From the NCBI RefSeq assembly GCF_947169325.1, contig NZ_CAMVPN010000004.1, positions 1-64,000 of the forward strand: a stretch of 64,000 nt of DNA. Reading direction: 5' to 3'. Each line of letters starts with the position of its first letter. The stretch's first letter is position 1. This document shows positions 21,147 through 32,100 of this stretch, piece after piece. The stretch comes from an uncultured Methanobrevibacter sp. (GTDB taxonomy: Archaea; Methanobacteriota; Methanobacteria; Methanobacteriales; Methanobacteriaceae). The position numbers and the translations under genes were made by a program. Under the pieces are notes generated by a model that saw only the letters and a list, made by a program, of their open reading frames with translations, did no database searches and had not been told where the DNA came from.

Positions 21147-21605
21147 TTATTCAAACTCCTTGATTGCTTTGTCGAATTTGACTTTTATCGGTGAAGGATT
21201 GTGGAATGCTCTTACTGCAACTATTTTTGAACTGCTTCCGCTTTCCTCAATCATGTTAACGAATTCCTCAACCTCATCGGCATCCCTTGAAAATACAAGC
21301 GCCAGGGAGTTGCACTGAAGGATTTGCTCAAAAGTTACGAAAAATGATGCTGCAGCATCCTTGTGAACAAAACCTACGAGAAGGTCGAAATCGCCTTCGT
21401 TAATCTCACCCAGTAATCTTTCAAGGTCTTTAAGATTAAGGTTGTAATGGTTTTCAGGGTCTGATATTTTCACCAGCTTTGAAGCGGCAGGGTTTGCTGC
21501 GATTGTGGTGTCATAACCCATTTTTGTTAATTTATTAAAAACATAGACTGCCATTGGAGTCTGTGAGGGAGTCTCAGGACATCCCAGTAAAACTAAAGCT
21601 TTCAT
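21147..21605 (-). CDS. DUF1890 family protein (start probably the internal Met MKALVLLGCPETPSQ)
   Basis: MKALVLLGCPETPSQTPMAVYVFNKLTKMGYDTTIAANPAASKLV. Confidence 0.7.
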   Translation of the reverse strand: MKALVLLGCPETPSQTPMAVYVFNKLTKMGYDTTIAANPAASKLVKISDPENHYNLNLKDLERLLGEINEGDFDLLVGFVHKDAAASFFVTFEQILQCNSLALVFSRDADEVEEFVNMIEESGSSSKIVAVRAFHNPSPIKVKFDKAIKEFE

Positions 21606-21621
21606 ATAATTACCTCTATAA

Positions 21622-22704
21622 TCATGATCTTGATTTAAGCGATACCACATTGGCTAAAATCAATGCTCCTAAAAATATGAATGTCAATAAAGCCATACCG
21701 TTGATTGTTCTGTTGAAGACAAACATACCTATTAATGCCTGTGAACAGAATGCTGCAAGAGCTCCGGTTAAAAGAACTTCTCTTCCAAGGTATTTCTTAT
21801 TGTTTTTCTCCCTTCTTTCCCTGTAGATTGTCAGCATCTTAAAACCTACAAGTATTGTACCGAGTACAAATACCATAAGACCTATGAGACCCAAATATCC
21901 GAAGTCGAATCCGTATCCGAAAATACCAGGAAGCATATAATCGATTGTATCCTTCTGGTTAACCAGTATACCGAAAAACATTGGGAAAGGAAGACCGAAG
22001 AATAAAACCAATTGCATCGGCATCGTAATGTATCCTTCAGCAAATGCCGTTCCTTCCGCACCCCAATAGGATGCATCGGCGCTGTGCCCAATCAACTGGA
22101 TGTTGTTCAATACCATTTTAATACTTGATAGGGAATACTGCTCAATCCTTGTCAACCTTAAGACAGGTGAGAAGATAGTCATTCCGGTTATTCTGGAAAT
22201 ACCTTCCAAAAGAAGGAAACCTGCGGCCGCTGCGCCTAAAAATATTCCGATTCTTTTACCTGTAAGGAATGATTTTTCCCTGAATGATTTGGAAATTATC
22301 AGATATCCTATGAACAGTCCCAAAATCCATAATATCAAAAATGATCTGTGCATCAATCCACCGAAAACTGTAATTCCACCAATGAAGAGAATTACGAATC
22401 TTCTAAGCGGCCGGATATCCACACCCGATTCCTTCATCACCTTCAGCGACGCCAGAGCAGCTACAGCTCCAAGCAATGCGATAGGACCGAACGGGTGAGT
22501 GAACTCCGCCTGACTTGCGGATACTATAAGAAGAACAATGTCCGCTCCGAAAATAAGTGTGAAACCTCCAATGATAAACAAGGACAAAAAGGTTACAACA
22601 CTTAATGATAATGGAATCAAGTTAAGACAGAACACCATTGTAACGAATAACATCAATGCAATCTCTACAATGAACTGCAAATGGTTTTGAGCAATTAATA
22701 ACAT
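21622..22704 (-). CDS. Multi-TM conserved membrane protein
   Basis: Many hydrophobic segments throughout. Confidence 0.7.
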   Translation of the reverse strand: MLLIAQNHLQFIVEIALMLFVTMVFCLNLIPLSLSVVTFLSLFIIGGFTLIFGADIVLLIVSASQAEFTHPFGPIALLGAVAALASLKVMKESGVDIRPLRRFVILFIGGITVFGGLMHRSFLILWILGLFIGYLIISKSFREKSFLTGKRIGIFLGAAAAGFLLLEGISRITGMTIFSPVLRLTRIEQYSLSSIKMVLNNIQLIGHSADASYWGAEGTAFAEGYITMPMQLVLFFGLPFPMFFGILVNQKDTIDYMLPGIFGYGFDFGYLGLIGLMVFVLGTILVGFKMLTIYRERREKNNKKYLGREVLLTGALAAFCSQALIGMFVFNRTINGMALLTFIFLGALILANVVSLKSRS

Positions 22705-22743
22705 ATTACTATCACAATTTCAACTTATTTAAAAAAATATAAA

Positions 22744-22816
<73 letters not shown>

Positions 22817-22867
22817 AAAAAAAATATAATAAAATCAAATAATATATTTGGCATTAATGGTATATAA

Positions 22868-23898
22868 CTATTTTCCATTTTTTGCCAAATCATATAAATT
22901 ATCTATGATAATCTGGAAAAGGTCATCCGTTTTCAAATCAATCTTATCATGAGGGTTTACAATGAACTCAAGTGACTTGTGAATGACTTCGTCAGGGTCA
23001 AGTGACCTGTACATAAGTCCATGATTGATGTAGAACTGATCCACTGACAATGTGTCTCCAGGATAACATGAAATGACTGGAGTCTGAAGCAAAGCGGCTT
23101 CCCTGTTCATTGTTCCACCGGCACCGATGACAAGGTCGCATTTTTTTATTATGCTTGAGGTGTCGACCGGAGGCTTTAAGATTGAAACGTTGTCTATTCC
23201 TTCGAAAATTTCAGCCTGTTCCTTGAATCTAGGAAGAACAAGAATGTTTGCCACATTTTTCAGCTCATCCACGATAGGTGAGAGAACTGATTTTCTGCAG
23301 TCCGCATCAAGGTATGATGCAAGAGAAGGTTCCGGTCTCATCAATATTGTTTTCGGATGCTTCAAGTCAAGGTCCAAATCGTTGAAAACGTTGTCGTTGT
23401 ACTCGAAACTTTTGAAATGCATTATCTCGGAAGTTCCATTGTATGAAATGATTGTATTCGGGTCTGCACCAAACTTCATCAGTTTCCACATGTCGATAAT
23501 CCTTGGTGTGATGATTCTGTCGCACAAAGGAAGTGTCAATTTGTTAGCTGCAAGAGCATGTTCGTTGTCTAAAACGTACAAACTTGGGATCCCTAGACCG
23601 AAGGAAATTCTAGGAAGCTCAATGGAATGCTTGCTAAGGGCGACATCCACCTTTTCGTCATGTATGATATCGACAAGGTCATAGACTCTTGTTGTGCTTT
23701 CCCTCAGCTTGTCATAGAGGCTGACACCATGCTTTCCGACGGAAATGAAATCGATATCATACATTTCCATCAGCTTATGGATATCACCGAACTGTCTTCC
23801 GGTTACAATAACATCCTCACCTTCGGCTTCAAGATACTTGATTATATCCTTAAAAAACCTTACATGAGGTGCGTTTGAAATGTCAATCCACACTTTCA
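22868..23898 (-). CDS. DUF354 (glycosyltransferase-like) protein; start at MKVWIDISNAPHV
   Basis: MKVWIDISNAPHVRFFKDIIK, LVIGAGGTMNREAALLQTPVISCYPG. Confidence 0.82.
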
Positions 23899-23912
23899 TG
23901 AAATCACCGGCA

Positions 23913-24569
23913 CTACAAGCTGTTTTTCCTATCTTCAATGACTTTTATAATTTCATCCAATCCTTCGCCATCTTTCAAGTTGGATGTGATTACCTGAACG
24001 TTAGGATTTAATTTTTTGGCGTCTGCAACCATCTTGTCTATGTCTGCTCCGACAGCATCGGCAAGGTCAATCTTATTGATTACAATAACATCTGAGGTCT
24101 GGAAAATGATTGGGTGCTTTTCTACGGTGTCGTCCCCTTCAGTGACACTGACGACTACGATTCTCAGGTGTGAGCCCAATTCGAAGTCAACCGGACAGAT
24201 TAAGTTACCTACGTTTTCAATTATAATCATGTCCAAATCGTCGAGAGGCAGGTCATGAAGTCCATGGTGAACCAGATGAGCATCAAGGTGACATTCCTTG
24301 CCTGTATTCAGACCTGCTACAGGAACGTCATGCGCTTCGATACGTTCTGCATCGAATTTGGAGATTACATCCCCAGCTATGACCCCAATCTTATAATCTG
24401 TATTGTCAATTATCTCTTCAATCAGTGTTGTCTTACCGGAACCTATTGCTCCGACAAAATCAACACAAAAAATTCCTTTTTCATCCAAATGTTTTAAGTT
24501 TTTATCGGCTAACCTTTTGTTAGCGTCCATAATATTCTTTGCTACTTCCACATCAGCTACTTGGTGCAT
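23913..24569 (-). CDS. hypB: Hydrogenase nickel incorporation protein HypB
   Basis: DFVGAIGSGKTTLIEEI, ENVGNLICPVDFELG, VINKIDLADAVG. Confidence 0.93.
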   Translation of the reverse strand: MHQVADVEVAKNIMDANKRLADKNLKHLDEKGIFCVDFVGAIGSGKTTLIEEIIDNTDYKIGVIAGDVISKFDAERIEAHDVPVAGLNTGKECHLDAHLVHHGLHDLPLDDLDMIIIENVGNLICPVDFELGSHLRIVVVSVTEGDDTVEKHPIIFQTSDVIVINKIDLADAVGADIDKMVADAKKLNPNVQVITSNLKDGEGLDEIIKVIEDRKNSL

Positions 24570-24586
24570 ACTTTTGCCTCCATAAT

Positions 24587-24964
24587 CTATTTATCATCAG
24601 GTTTTTCAATAATAATATTTTTAACAACTATATCTTTACCGTTCAATATTTCTACCTTTAAGCTGTCGCATTCAGGACATTTTACAAGTGGCGCGTAATG
24701 GTCACTGTCATCCAAAATGGCCACACCCTTAAAACCACAGTCCCCGCATTCAATTTCTGCTGGAATGTCTTCAATAACTATTTTAGCTTCTTGCATAATC
24801 GTATTTTCAACCAGAATGCCCAGCATAAACTGCAGCTGTTCCGGATTTATCATAGCCAATCTGCCTATTTCAACAGTGACTTCATTAACTTCAGTGGCAT
24901 TATTGCTTTCAGCGGTCTCCAGAACCGCATTGATAATGCCCTGAGCCATTGATAATTCGTGCAT
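24587..24964 (-). CDS. hypA: Hydrogenase maturation protein HypA
   Basis: MHELSMAQGI; zinc-binding CGDCG...CPEC. Confidence 0.93.
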   Translation of the reverse strand: MHELSMAQGIINAVLETAESNNATEVNEVTVEIGRLAMINPEQLQFMLGILVENTIMQEAKIVIEDIPAEIECGDCGFKGVAILDDSDHYAPLVKCPECDSLKVEILNGKDIVVKNIIIEKPDDK

Positions 24965-25155
24965 TTTACAACTCCTCTATCTAATAAATATTAATAGTAT
25001 AAATTTGGTTTTATTAATTAATAAATATATTTAATATTTGGACAATATCGAAGTAATACTAAACATTGAAAACAAATTAAAATAATGTTGCTATTGACAA
25101 CATTTAAATATTCTGCTTTTTAGAAATAATATCACAATATTTTGGAGAAATACAA

Positions 25156-26304
25156 ATGACCTATAAATCTAAATTCGGTTTCGGATGCATGAGGCTTCCC
25201 GTAACCGATACAAACGACCCTACAACAATCGACCAGGACCTATTCAATGAGATGGTCGACATCTACATGGAAAAGGGCTTCAACTACTTTGACACTTCAT
25301 ATGCATACCACAACGGAATGAGCGAAGTGGCAATAAGAAAGGCAGTGGTTGAAAGATACCCTAGAGAATCTTTTTTAATCTGCGACAAGATGCCTACATG
25401 GGCATTGACATCAGAGGAAGACAACGACAAATTCGTCAATGAAATGCTTGAAAGGCTTGGAATCAACTACTTCGACGTGTTTTTCATTCACAACATCAAT
25501 GTTCCATGGCTGAAACTGGCCAAAGAAGCCAAATCATTCGAATACATCAAAAAGATGAAGGACAATGGAATCGCCAAAAAGATTGGTTTCAGCTTCCACG
25601 ACAATTCAAAACTGCTTAAGGAAGTCCTGGAGGAGTACGCAGACATCCTGGATGTTGTCCAACTTGAACTCAACTATCTGGATTGGGAAGATCCTTCAAT
25701 CGAATCCCGCAAATGCTATGAGCTGTGCGCCGAATACGGCCTTGACGTTTATGTGATGGAACCTCTTAAAGGAGGAGTCATCGTCAACCTGCCTGATTCA
25801 ATCAAAAATGACTTTGAGGAGTTCAACCCCGACAAGTCTATAGCCAGCATGGCAATAAGATTCTGCGCTTCACTTGAAAACGTTAAAGTCGTATTAAGCG
25901 GCATGAGCAAAATGGAAGATCTGATTGACAACTGCGACACCTATGAAAACTTTGAAGTGCTGAACACAGAGGAAAATGAATTTTTAGAAAGAATGGCATC
26001 AAAACTTAGGCAGAACGTTGCAGTGCCTTGCAGCGAGTGCGGATACTGCATAAAGGCATGTCCTGAAATGATACCGATTCCTGAATACTTCAATCTGTAC
26101 AACACAAGCAAAAATCAACCTCAATCAAACATATACAGATTGTACTATGACAAATTGGGTGAAGAAAAAGTACCTGCAGACGAATGCACATACTGCGAAA
26201 CATGCCTTGACCACTGTACCCAAAAAATAGACATTCCCGACATGCTTGAAAAGGTATGTGAACACTTCGAAGAGGGTTTCAGTCCTTATGCGGGAGCTCC
26301 TTAG
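25156..26304 (+). CDS. Aldo/keto reductase with C-terminal ferredoxin-type Cys motifs
   Basis: FGFGCMRLPVT, FDTSYAYHNG, CSECGYCIKACP, CTYCETCLDHC. Confidence 0.88.
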   Translation: MTYKSKFGFGCMRLPVTDTNDPTTIDQDLFNEMVDIYMEKGFNYFDTSYAYHNGMSEVAIRKAVVERYPRESFLICDKMPTWALTSEEDNDKFVNEMLERLGINYFDVFFIHNINVPWLKLAKEAKSFEYIKKMKDNGIAKKIGFSFHDNSKLLKEVLEEYADILDVVQLELNYLDWEDPSIESRKCYELCAEYGLDVYVMEPLKGGVIVNLPDSIKNDFEEFNPDKSIASMAIRFCASLENVKVVLSGMSKMEDLIDNCDTYENFEVLNTEENEFLERMASKLRQNVAVPCSECGYCIKACPEMIPIPEYFNLYNTSKNQPQSNIYRLYYDKLGEEKVPADECTYCETCLDHCTQKIDIPDMLEKVCEHFEEGFSPYAGAP

Positions 26305-29177
26305 GAAACCCTCATCTTCAACTCCCTAACCATTTCACCATTCTTATTTATTTTTGAAGCCCTTTTGTAGTATTCAATCGCTTTTGGAAATATTCCTGAC
26401 TGATAGTAAATCAATCCCATCAGGGCAAGGGCATCGGCATTCCTGTCATCGAAATCAAGCAGCTGCTCGAGAATTTCAGATGCAGTTGTCAAATCTCCCT
26501 GGGTGTAGAGGTCATATGCCTCCTCATACAGCACTTCGATGTCATCCAGTGACTGCAGATTAACCTCCTTTTTAGCCTCATGGGATTTGTTTGAAAGCAT
26601 CACGTCAAGTTCATTGGCCATTTCATTTGACCTGTCCTGTGCAAGCGCCTTTTTTACAAAATAAAGTGCAATGTCCCTTTGGTCCTGATTGTATAAAATC
26701 TGAGCCATCAGGGAAAGCGAATCCACATGGTTCTTATCTATAGACAGAATATTGTTGAGTATGTCCTTTGAAGCGGAATAGTTGCCTTCATCATATAGCT
26801 TCAAGGCCTCCTTAAACAACGTTTCGACTTCACTGTCTTCATGTCTCTCGACGATTTCATCAACGATTTCCTTTTTGGGTTCGCAATCCTTTGAAATCAG
26901 CTTGCACATGTACTCCAGAATGTATTTGGTCGCATTCTTGTGAAGCGGCTTGTTGTCGTTTCCGCATTTAGGCGAATAGATGCATGCAGGACATCCGCTT
27001 TTGCATCCGCAGTTGTTGAGCAGGTCCATTGTGGATTTGAGCAGATCCACAAACACGTCAACGGCCTTTTCACAGATTCCGATTCCGCCTTCATAACCGT
27101 CATAGATGAAGATTGTCGCTTCCTGAGTGTCCTCGTGATAGTTTGTTGAAAGCCCACCAATGTCAAACCTGTCACACATTGTATGAAGCGGAAATAGTCC
27201 GATCAATGCGTGCTCCGCACCGTGAAGACCACCTGCAAAGACTTCCTCTTCTGCAAACATATCCTCCAATGTGTCCTTTACCTGCTTTGGAATGGTGAAC
27301 CACAGTCCTTTTGTCCTGAACTTCAACGGAGGCAGGTCCAGAGGATATGTTCCGATTGATTTTGAAAACTGCATCTTCTTGTACTTATAGTAGTCCTCAC
27401 GAACCGTGAGCTCTCCGAAATGAATAGTGAGATTCCCGTATTTAGTCTTGGAGAGCTTCTTTTCAATGTTAATCTCGGTTTTGTTTAAAACCATCGTATG
27501 ATAGTCCACAGTCTTCTGGCTGACATTGACGAATCCGTTTTTGAGATTAACGCTGTTTACGACATATGTGTCTCCCTTGTTGATTAGGATTGCTCCTTCA
27601 TGGGCTTCACGGTAAACCTGTGAGCGTTCCATTGTCTCCAAAAGCCTTCCGTTGTTCATGACCTTGAACTCCTGACCGGAAATCTGGTCCAGCGAATGGT
27701 CAAGTGCAGGATTGTCATCGTAAGGATACATGTAATCCCCGCGCATGTTCTTGTGAAGGTCCTTTTTGGCCACTAGCTCATCGAGAATCTCCTCATCAAC
27801 ACCGAAATATTTGGAAACCTCTCCTGACTTTATCGCCAGCTCCTTGGCTGCACAGAGGATATGCGCCTCCTGAAGAATAGGATTTGTCAAATCGATGATT
27901 GCGTTTTCATGGGGCTTGTCAAAGAAGAATGACGGATTGTTCATGAAGTACTGGTCAAGCTGGTTTTCAAAAGCAATCAGTACAGCAAGTGACTTCTGGT
28001 TGCTTCTTCCGGCCCTTCCTGACTGCTGCCAAGTTGAAATCATTGTTCCTGGATAACCTGAAATGATGACCGCATCCAGAGAACCTATGTTGATTCCAAG
28101 CTCCAGTGCATTTGTGCATGTGACTCCCAGGTATTTTCCTGTCTTGAGGCCTTCCTCGATTTCACGGCGTTCTTCAGGACGGTATCCTGCCCTGTATGCC
28201 GCAATCCTGTGGGCCAATTTTCCCTTGATTTGAGTCATGTCCTTTTTTGCCCACATAGCAATGAGTTCCGTTGTCTTTCTTGAAACAGTAAAGCATAATG
28301 TCTGGATTCCCTTAAGCATCATGTATATGAAAATGTTTTCCGTTTCCATGTGAACGGAAGGGGCATTCTGCATGTTGACCTTGTTTCTGCGGTAGTTCTT
28401 GAACGGATTGTACAATATGAAATCCTTCTCTCCGCTGGGTGAGGCGTCCTCGTCAATCAGCACAAACTCCTCGCCTGTCAGTCTGTTTGCAAGCTCCAGA
28501 GGGTTTGCAAGGGTTGCTGAAGACAATATGAACTGAGGATATGAACCGTAGAAGTTGGCTATCCTTTTGAGCCTCTTTATGAGAAACGCCACATTGGATC
28601 CGAACACTCCCTTGTAGTAATGTGACTCATCAATGACAATATACCTCAGGTTTTTATAGAAGCGTGTCCACTGATGGTGCCATGACAAAATCAGATGCAA
28701 CTGATAGGGGTTTGTAAGAACAATCCTGGACTTGTCCCTGATTCCCTTCTTCTCATCCCTCGGCGTGTCTCCGTCATATGTCCTTGGCCTGATTTTAACA
28801 TCAAGGCTTTCCTCCAGATTTTCAAGAACATGCAGCTGGTCGTTAGAAAGGGCCTTTGCGGGATAGATGTAAAGGGCAGTGGCGTCCCCATCCTCAATCA
28901 TGGTCTCCATAATCGGCAGGTTGAAGGCTAGGGTTTTTCCGGATGCTGTCGGCGTGGTAATGATGACGTTTTCACCGTTTTTGATTGCTTCGTATGCATC
29001 TGCCTGATGCCTGTAGAGCCGGACATCCTTTGAATCCAAATAGTCGATGATTTTTTCGTTTAAATTATTAACCTTTTTAAAACTAGCTTCTTTTGCCGGC
29101 AATGTCTCCACATGTGCAATATTATCCCTGTATCGCACATCATTCTTAAACATATCAATATTGTTAGGCTCAGACAT
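26301..29177 (-). CDS. DEAD/DEAH-box helicase with DUF1998-type Cys cluster (MrfA/YprA-like) and C-terminal TPR repeats
   Basis: TTPTASGKTLAFNLP, DESHYYKG, CGCKSGCPACIYSPKCG; TPR-like repeats in the last ~200 aa. Confidence 0.87.
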   Translation of the reverse strand: MSEPNNIDMFKNDVRYRDNIAHVETLPAKEASFKKVNNLNEKIIDYLDSKDVRLYRHQADAYEAIKNGENVIITTPTASGKTLAFNLPIMETMIEDGDATALYIYPAKALSNDQLHVLENLEESLDVKIRPRTYDGDTPRDEKKGIRDKSRIVLTNPYQLHLILSWHHQWTRFYKNLRYIVIDESHYYKGVFGSNVAFLIKRLKRIANFYGSYPQFILSSATLANPLELANRLTGEEFVLIDEDASPSGEKDFILYNPFKNYRRNKVNMQNAPSVHMETENIFIYMMLKGIQTLCFTVSRKTTELIAMWAKKDMTQIKGKLAHRIAAYRAGYRPEERREIEEGLKTGKYLGVTCTNALELGINIGSLDAVIISGYPGTMISTWQQSGRAGRSNQKSLAVLIAFENQLDQYFMNNPSFFFDKPHENAIIDLTNPILQEAHILCAAKELAIKSGEVSKYFGVDEEILDELVAKKDLHKNMRGDYMYPYDDNPALDHSLDQISGQEFKVMNNGRLLETMERSQVYREAHEGAILINKGDTYVVNSVNLKNGFVNVSQKTVDYHTMVLNKTEINIEKKLSKTKYGNLTIHFGELTVREDYYKYKKMQFSKSIGTYPLDLPPLKFRTKGLWFTIPKQVKDTLEDMFAEEEVFAGGLHGAEHALIGLFPLHTMCDRFDIGGLSTNYHEDTQEATIFIYDGYEGGIGICEKAVDVFVDLLKSTMDLLNNCGCKSGCPACIYSPKCGNDNKPLHKNATKYILEYMCKLISKDCEPKKEIVDEIVERHEDSEVETLFKEALKLYDEGNYSASKDILNNILSIDKNHVDSLSLMAQILYNQDQRDIALYFVKKALAQDRSNEMANELDVMLSNKSHEAKKEVNLQSLDDIEVLYEEAYDLYTQGDLTTASEILEQLLDFDDRNADALALMGLIYYQSGIFPKAIEYYKRASKINKNGEMVRELKMRVS

Positions 29178-29530
29178 ATTATCAGCAAAATTAAGTTAAT
29201 GATTATATTTTAAATTCAAATAATATTTAAAATGTTCGTTATTTTTGAAATAAGTTCAATGAGAAAATCAGAATTTTGATATAAGTCAGGAATTTTTAGG
29301 TTCCCAACTTATCTATGCATATTATGGAAGAACATTTTCTTCCTTGAACATATTTTAGTTTTAATAATAAATAAATCTTTATATTGAACAAGAATCAATA
29401 TAAATTGAAATTTTATAATTCATATTTAAAAAAAATTTTATGCAATTCAAAAAGAAGCCTGAAAAAGAACTGAAAATACATTTTTGGCTGAAATTCCTAA
29501 ATGCCATATTGAAAAATTAGATTAAAAATC

Positions 29531-29553
29531 GAATAGTTTTCAAACGCTCTCTC
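29531..29553 (+). promoter_or_regulatory. Shared promoter element GAATAGTTTTCAAACGCTCTCTC upstream of the UvrD-like operon
   Basis: Near-identical to reverse complements of 41918-41940 and 45466-45487; followed by TATA-like TTTATAAATA at 29560. Confidence 0.75.
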
Positions 29554-29615
29554 ATTCAATTTATAAATAATGAAAAAACATAAATAATATCATTATACAC
29601 TTAGAGGGAAAAATA

Positions 29616-32090
29616 ATGATTTCTTATGATAAATTTGAAGACATTGTGGTGAATTCACTCAAGAGAGACATTTCTTCAAATCAGGATCAAAAAAAGGCAA
29701 TACTGTCAGACAGCGACAAATCCCTATTCATTGTAGCAGGACCAGGATCCGGCAAAACAACTGTAATGGTGCTTAAGATATTGAAATACATCTTCGTTGA
29801 CGGGATTGACCCGAGCGAAATACTTGCTACAACATTTACAAGAAAGGCTGCAGATGAGCTGTATTCAAGAATCCTCGGATGGGGAGATGAAATCAAGAAC
29901 AGCCTCATAAGCGAACTTGACAACGACAGCTTTGAAGACAGCTTCAAGATAGTTGAAATCGAAAGGATTGACTTCAACCAGATTAACATCGGAACCACAG
30001 ACAGCATTGCCGAAGAACTGTTGAGAGATTATAAAAAACCTGGTGAAACCCAGCCTTCAGTTATTGAAGACTTTGTTGCCAACTCTGCAATGATAAAAAT
30101 CCTGATAAAGGATGAAAGGTATCTCAACAAGAATCTTGTGGAATATCTGAAGGAACTGAGTGGAAGAGCCAAACTTGAAGAACCGTCACGAATGAGCGAT
30201 ATCCTGATTGAAATCAAAAACAGGATATATTACGACCAGGTGGATTTCGAAAGACTTTATGAGGACACCGAAAAGGGAAGCGGCCTAAGCCTTGCACTGG
30301 ACTGCATAAGAGAATATGAGCAAACCCTTAAGGCAAGACACACCATCGACTTCACCATGCTCGAGTCAATGTTTCTTGAAAGGCTTAAAAACGGCAGCCT
30401 AGATGAGTTTCTAGAAGACATCAGAATCGTCCTCATCGACGAGTATCAGGACACAAACCTGATTCAGGAGGACATCTACTTCACGATTGCATCATCCGCT
30501 CTTGAAAACGGAGGAAACATCACAGTCGTCGGCGACGATGACCAATCACTTTACCGCTTCAGAGGAGCGACAGTGGACCTGTTTACAAACTACAAGCAGC
30601 GCGTTCTTGACAGGCTTGGCATTGAAGTTGAAGAGATTAACCTGAGAACCAACTACCGTTCTACAGAAAACATCATCGAACACTGCAACAGGTTTGCAGA
30701 GCTTGACAGAGAATACCAGTTTGCAAGGGTTGAAAACAAGCCTAAAATCATAGCTCCTGATTTCGACAAGGACAGGATGCCGGTTTTGGGAATGTTTCGA
30801 AACAACCCTGAAATGCTTGCGCGTGACCTTTCAAGGCTTTTGAACAATCTCATCAACAAAGGGGAAAGCGAAATAAAGGTTCTGCAGGTTCTCGATGACG
30901 ATTACTACAGAAGAGTCAATGGAAATGTCGACATTGCCAAACTGCAAATGCTCAAACAGGAAAAAATCAGGCAGGGTAAGGAAATCGACAAGATTACCCT
31001 TAAGCTTGACAGCGAGCACGGTTCGGCTTCAGACATTGCCGTGCTTTCATATTCTCCTAAGGAAATCAGCTTTGGAAACAGGACATTTCTCTTCTTTTTG
31101 AGAAAGAACCTGAAGCAGTTAAGACAGCCAATTGAAATGTTCAACCCAAGGGGACAGGATTTGCAGGAAATAGACAATGTCGCAATATTCTGCGGACTTA
31201 TATTGGAGTGCATAGACCCTGAAGGATCAATTCAGAAATCAGACAAGAGCATTCCTAACCTTGCCAAAAGAAACATGACAAGATGGAGAGTGAAAGCCAA
31301 GGAATACATCAAAATGGAACCTGAACCAACTGAGCCTATTTCCCTCAACACTTTCGTGACCCGCTGGCAGCTCAGAAGGCCATATCCTGAAAGGGATGAA
31401 AACGGCGTTGAAATCCAATGGCCTAAAACCGCAAGCCTCATGGAACTTGCATACAAGCTCACAACATGGATTGAGGATTTGCAGGACGACGTAGAGGGAG
31501 TGGTATACCTTGAGGCCATTACAAAATCCATTACACAGACAGGATTTTTCAATGAGTACCATTCAAACATATCATTTGAAAACGCGAATGCCGAAAGGGA
31601 ATCTGTACTTGAGGCAATCTGGAACATTTTCATACCTCTTTCAACAGGAGGAGTCAAGATTGACGAGTCACTGCTTGAGACATTGCCGAACAACAGGGTC
31701 AATGTCCTTTCAATCCACCAGTCCAAGGGACTTGAATTTCCGCTGGTCATCGTTGATGTCGGCTCCAAATTCAAAACAAACGACATCAAAACCCAAAGGT
31801 TGAGATTCCCGAAATCATTGAAGGATAAGGTCACCATCGAAGACAGCATCAGAAAGCATTCCATATTGGGCAAAAGCGATAGAAGCGAAAAGGACCGCTC
31901 ATTTGACGATTTGACCAGACTTTACTTCGTGGCGTTTTCAAGGGCTGAAAGCGTGCTGTTACTGATAGGGCTCAGTTCAGCCATTGAAGGATACAACAAG
32001 AAAAACAAGCACTTCGACATACCGAACATTGCCCTTGGATGGAGCAGAGATGAAAACTACGTCGGATTTAAGGAGATTTATTTAATTTAG
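29616..32090 (+). CDS. UvrD/Rep-family SF1 helicase
   Basis: GPGSGKTTVMVLK, TFTRKAADEL, DEYQDTN, VGDDDQSLYRFRGA, SIHQSKGLEFPLV. Confidence 0.92.
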   Translation: MISYDKFEDIVVNSLKRDISSNQDQKKAILSDSDKSLFIVAGPGSGKTTVMVLKILKYIFVDGIDPSEILATTFTRKAADELYSRILGWGDEIKNSLISELDNDSFEDSFKIVEIERIDFNQINIGTTDSIAEELLRDYKKPGETQPSVIEDFVANSAMIKILIKDERYLNKNLVEYLKELSGRAKLEEPSRMSDILIEIKNRIYYDQVDFERLYEDTEKGSGLSLALDCIREYEQTLKARHTIDFTMLESMFLERLKNGSLDEFLEDIRIVLIDEYQDTNLIQEDIYFTIASSALENGGNITVVGDDDQSLYRFRGATVDLFTNYKQRVLDRLGIEVEEINLRTNYRSTENIIEHCNRFAELDREYQFARVENKPKIIAPDFDKDRMPVLGMFRNNPEMLARDLSRLLNNLINKGESEIKVLQVLDDDYYRRVNGNVDIAKLQMLKQEKIRQGKEIDKITLKLDSEHGSASDIAVLSYSPKEISFGNRTFLFFLRKNLKQLRQPIEMFNPRGQDLQEIDNVAIFCGLILECIDPEGSIQKSDKSIPNLAKRNMTRWRVKAKEYIKMEPEPTEPISLNTFVTRWQLRRPYPERDENGVEIQWPKTASLMELAYKLTTWIEDLQDDVEGVVYLEAITKSITQTGFFNEYHSNISFENANAERESVLEAIWNIFIPLSTGGVKIDESLLETLPNNRVNVLSIHQSKGLEFPLVIVDVGSKFKTNDIKTQRLRFPKSLKDKVTIEDSIRKHSILGKSDRSEKDRSFDDLTRLYFVAFSRAESVLLLIGLSSAIEGYNKKNKHFDIPNIALGWSRDENYVGFKEIYLI

Positions 32091-32100
32091 GAGATTTACT

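Noticed and set aside
29326-29343. Inverted repeat GGAAGAA-CATT-TTCTTCC as an RNA element
   Set aside because: Short AT-rich 7-bp stem in a long intergenic region; plausible by chance, no supporting context
31232-31873. 213-aa - strand ORF inside the UvrD-like helicase
   Set aside because: Antisense shadow ORF; the helicase frame has clear motifs
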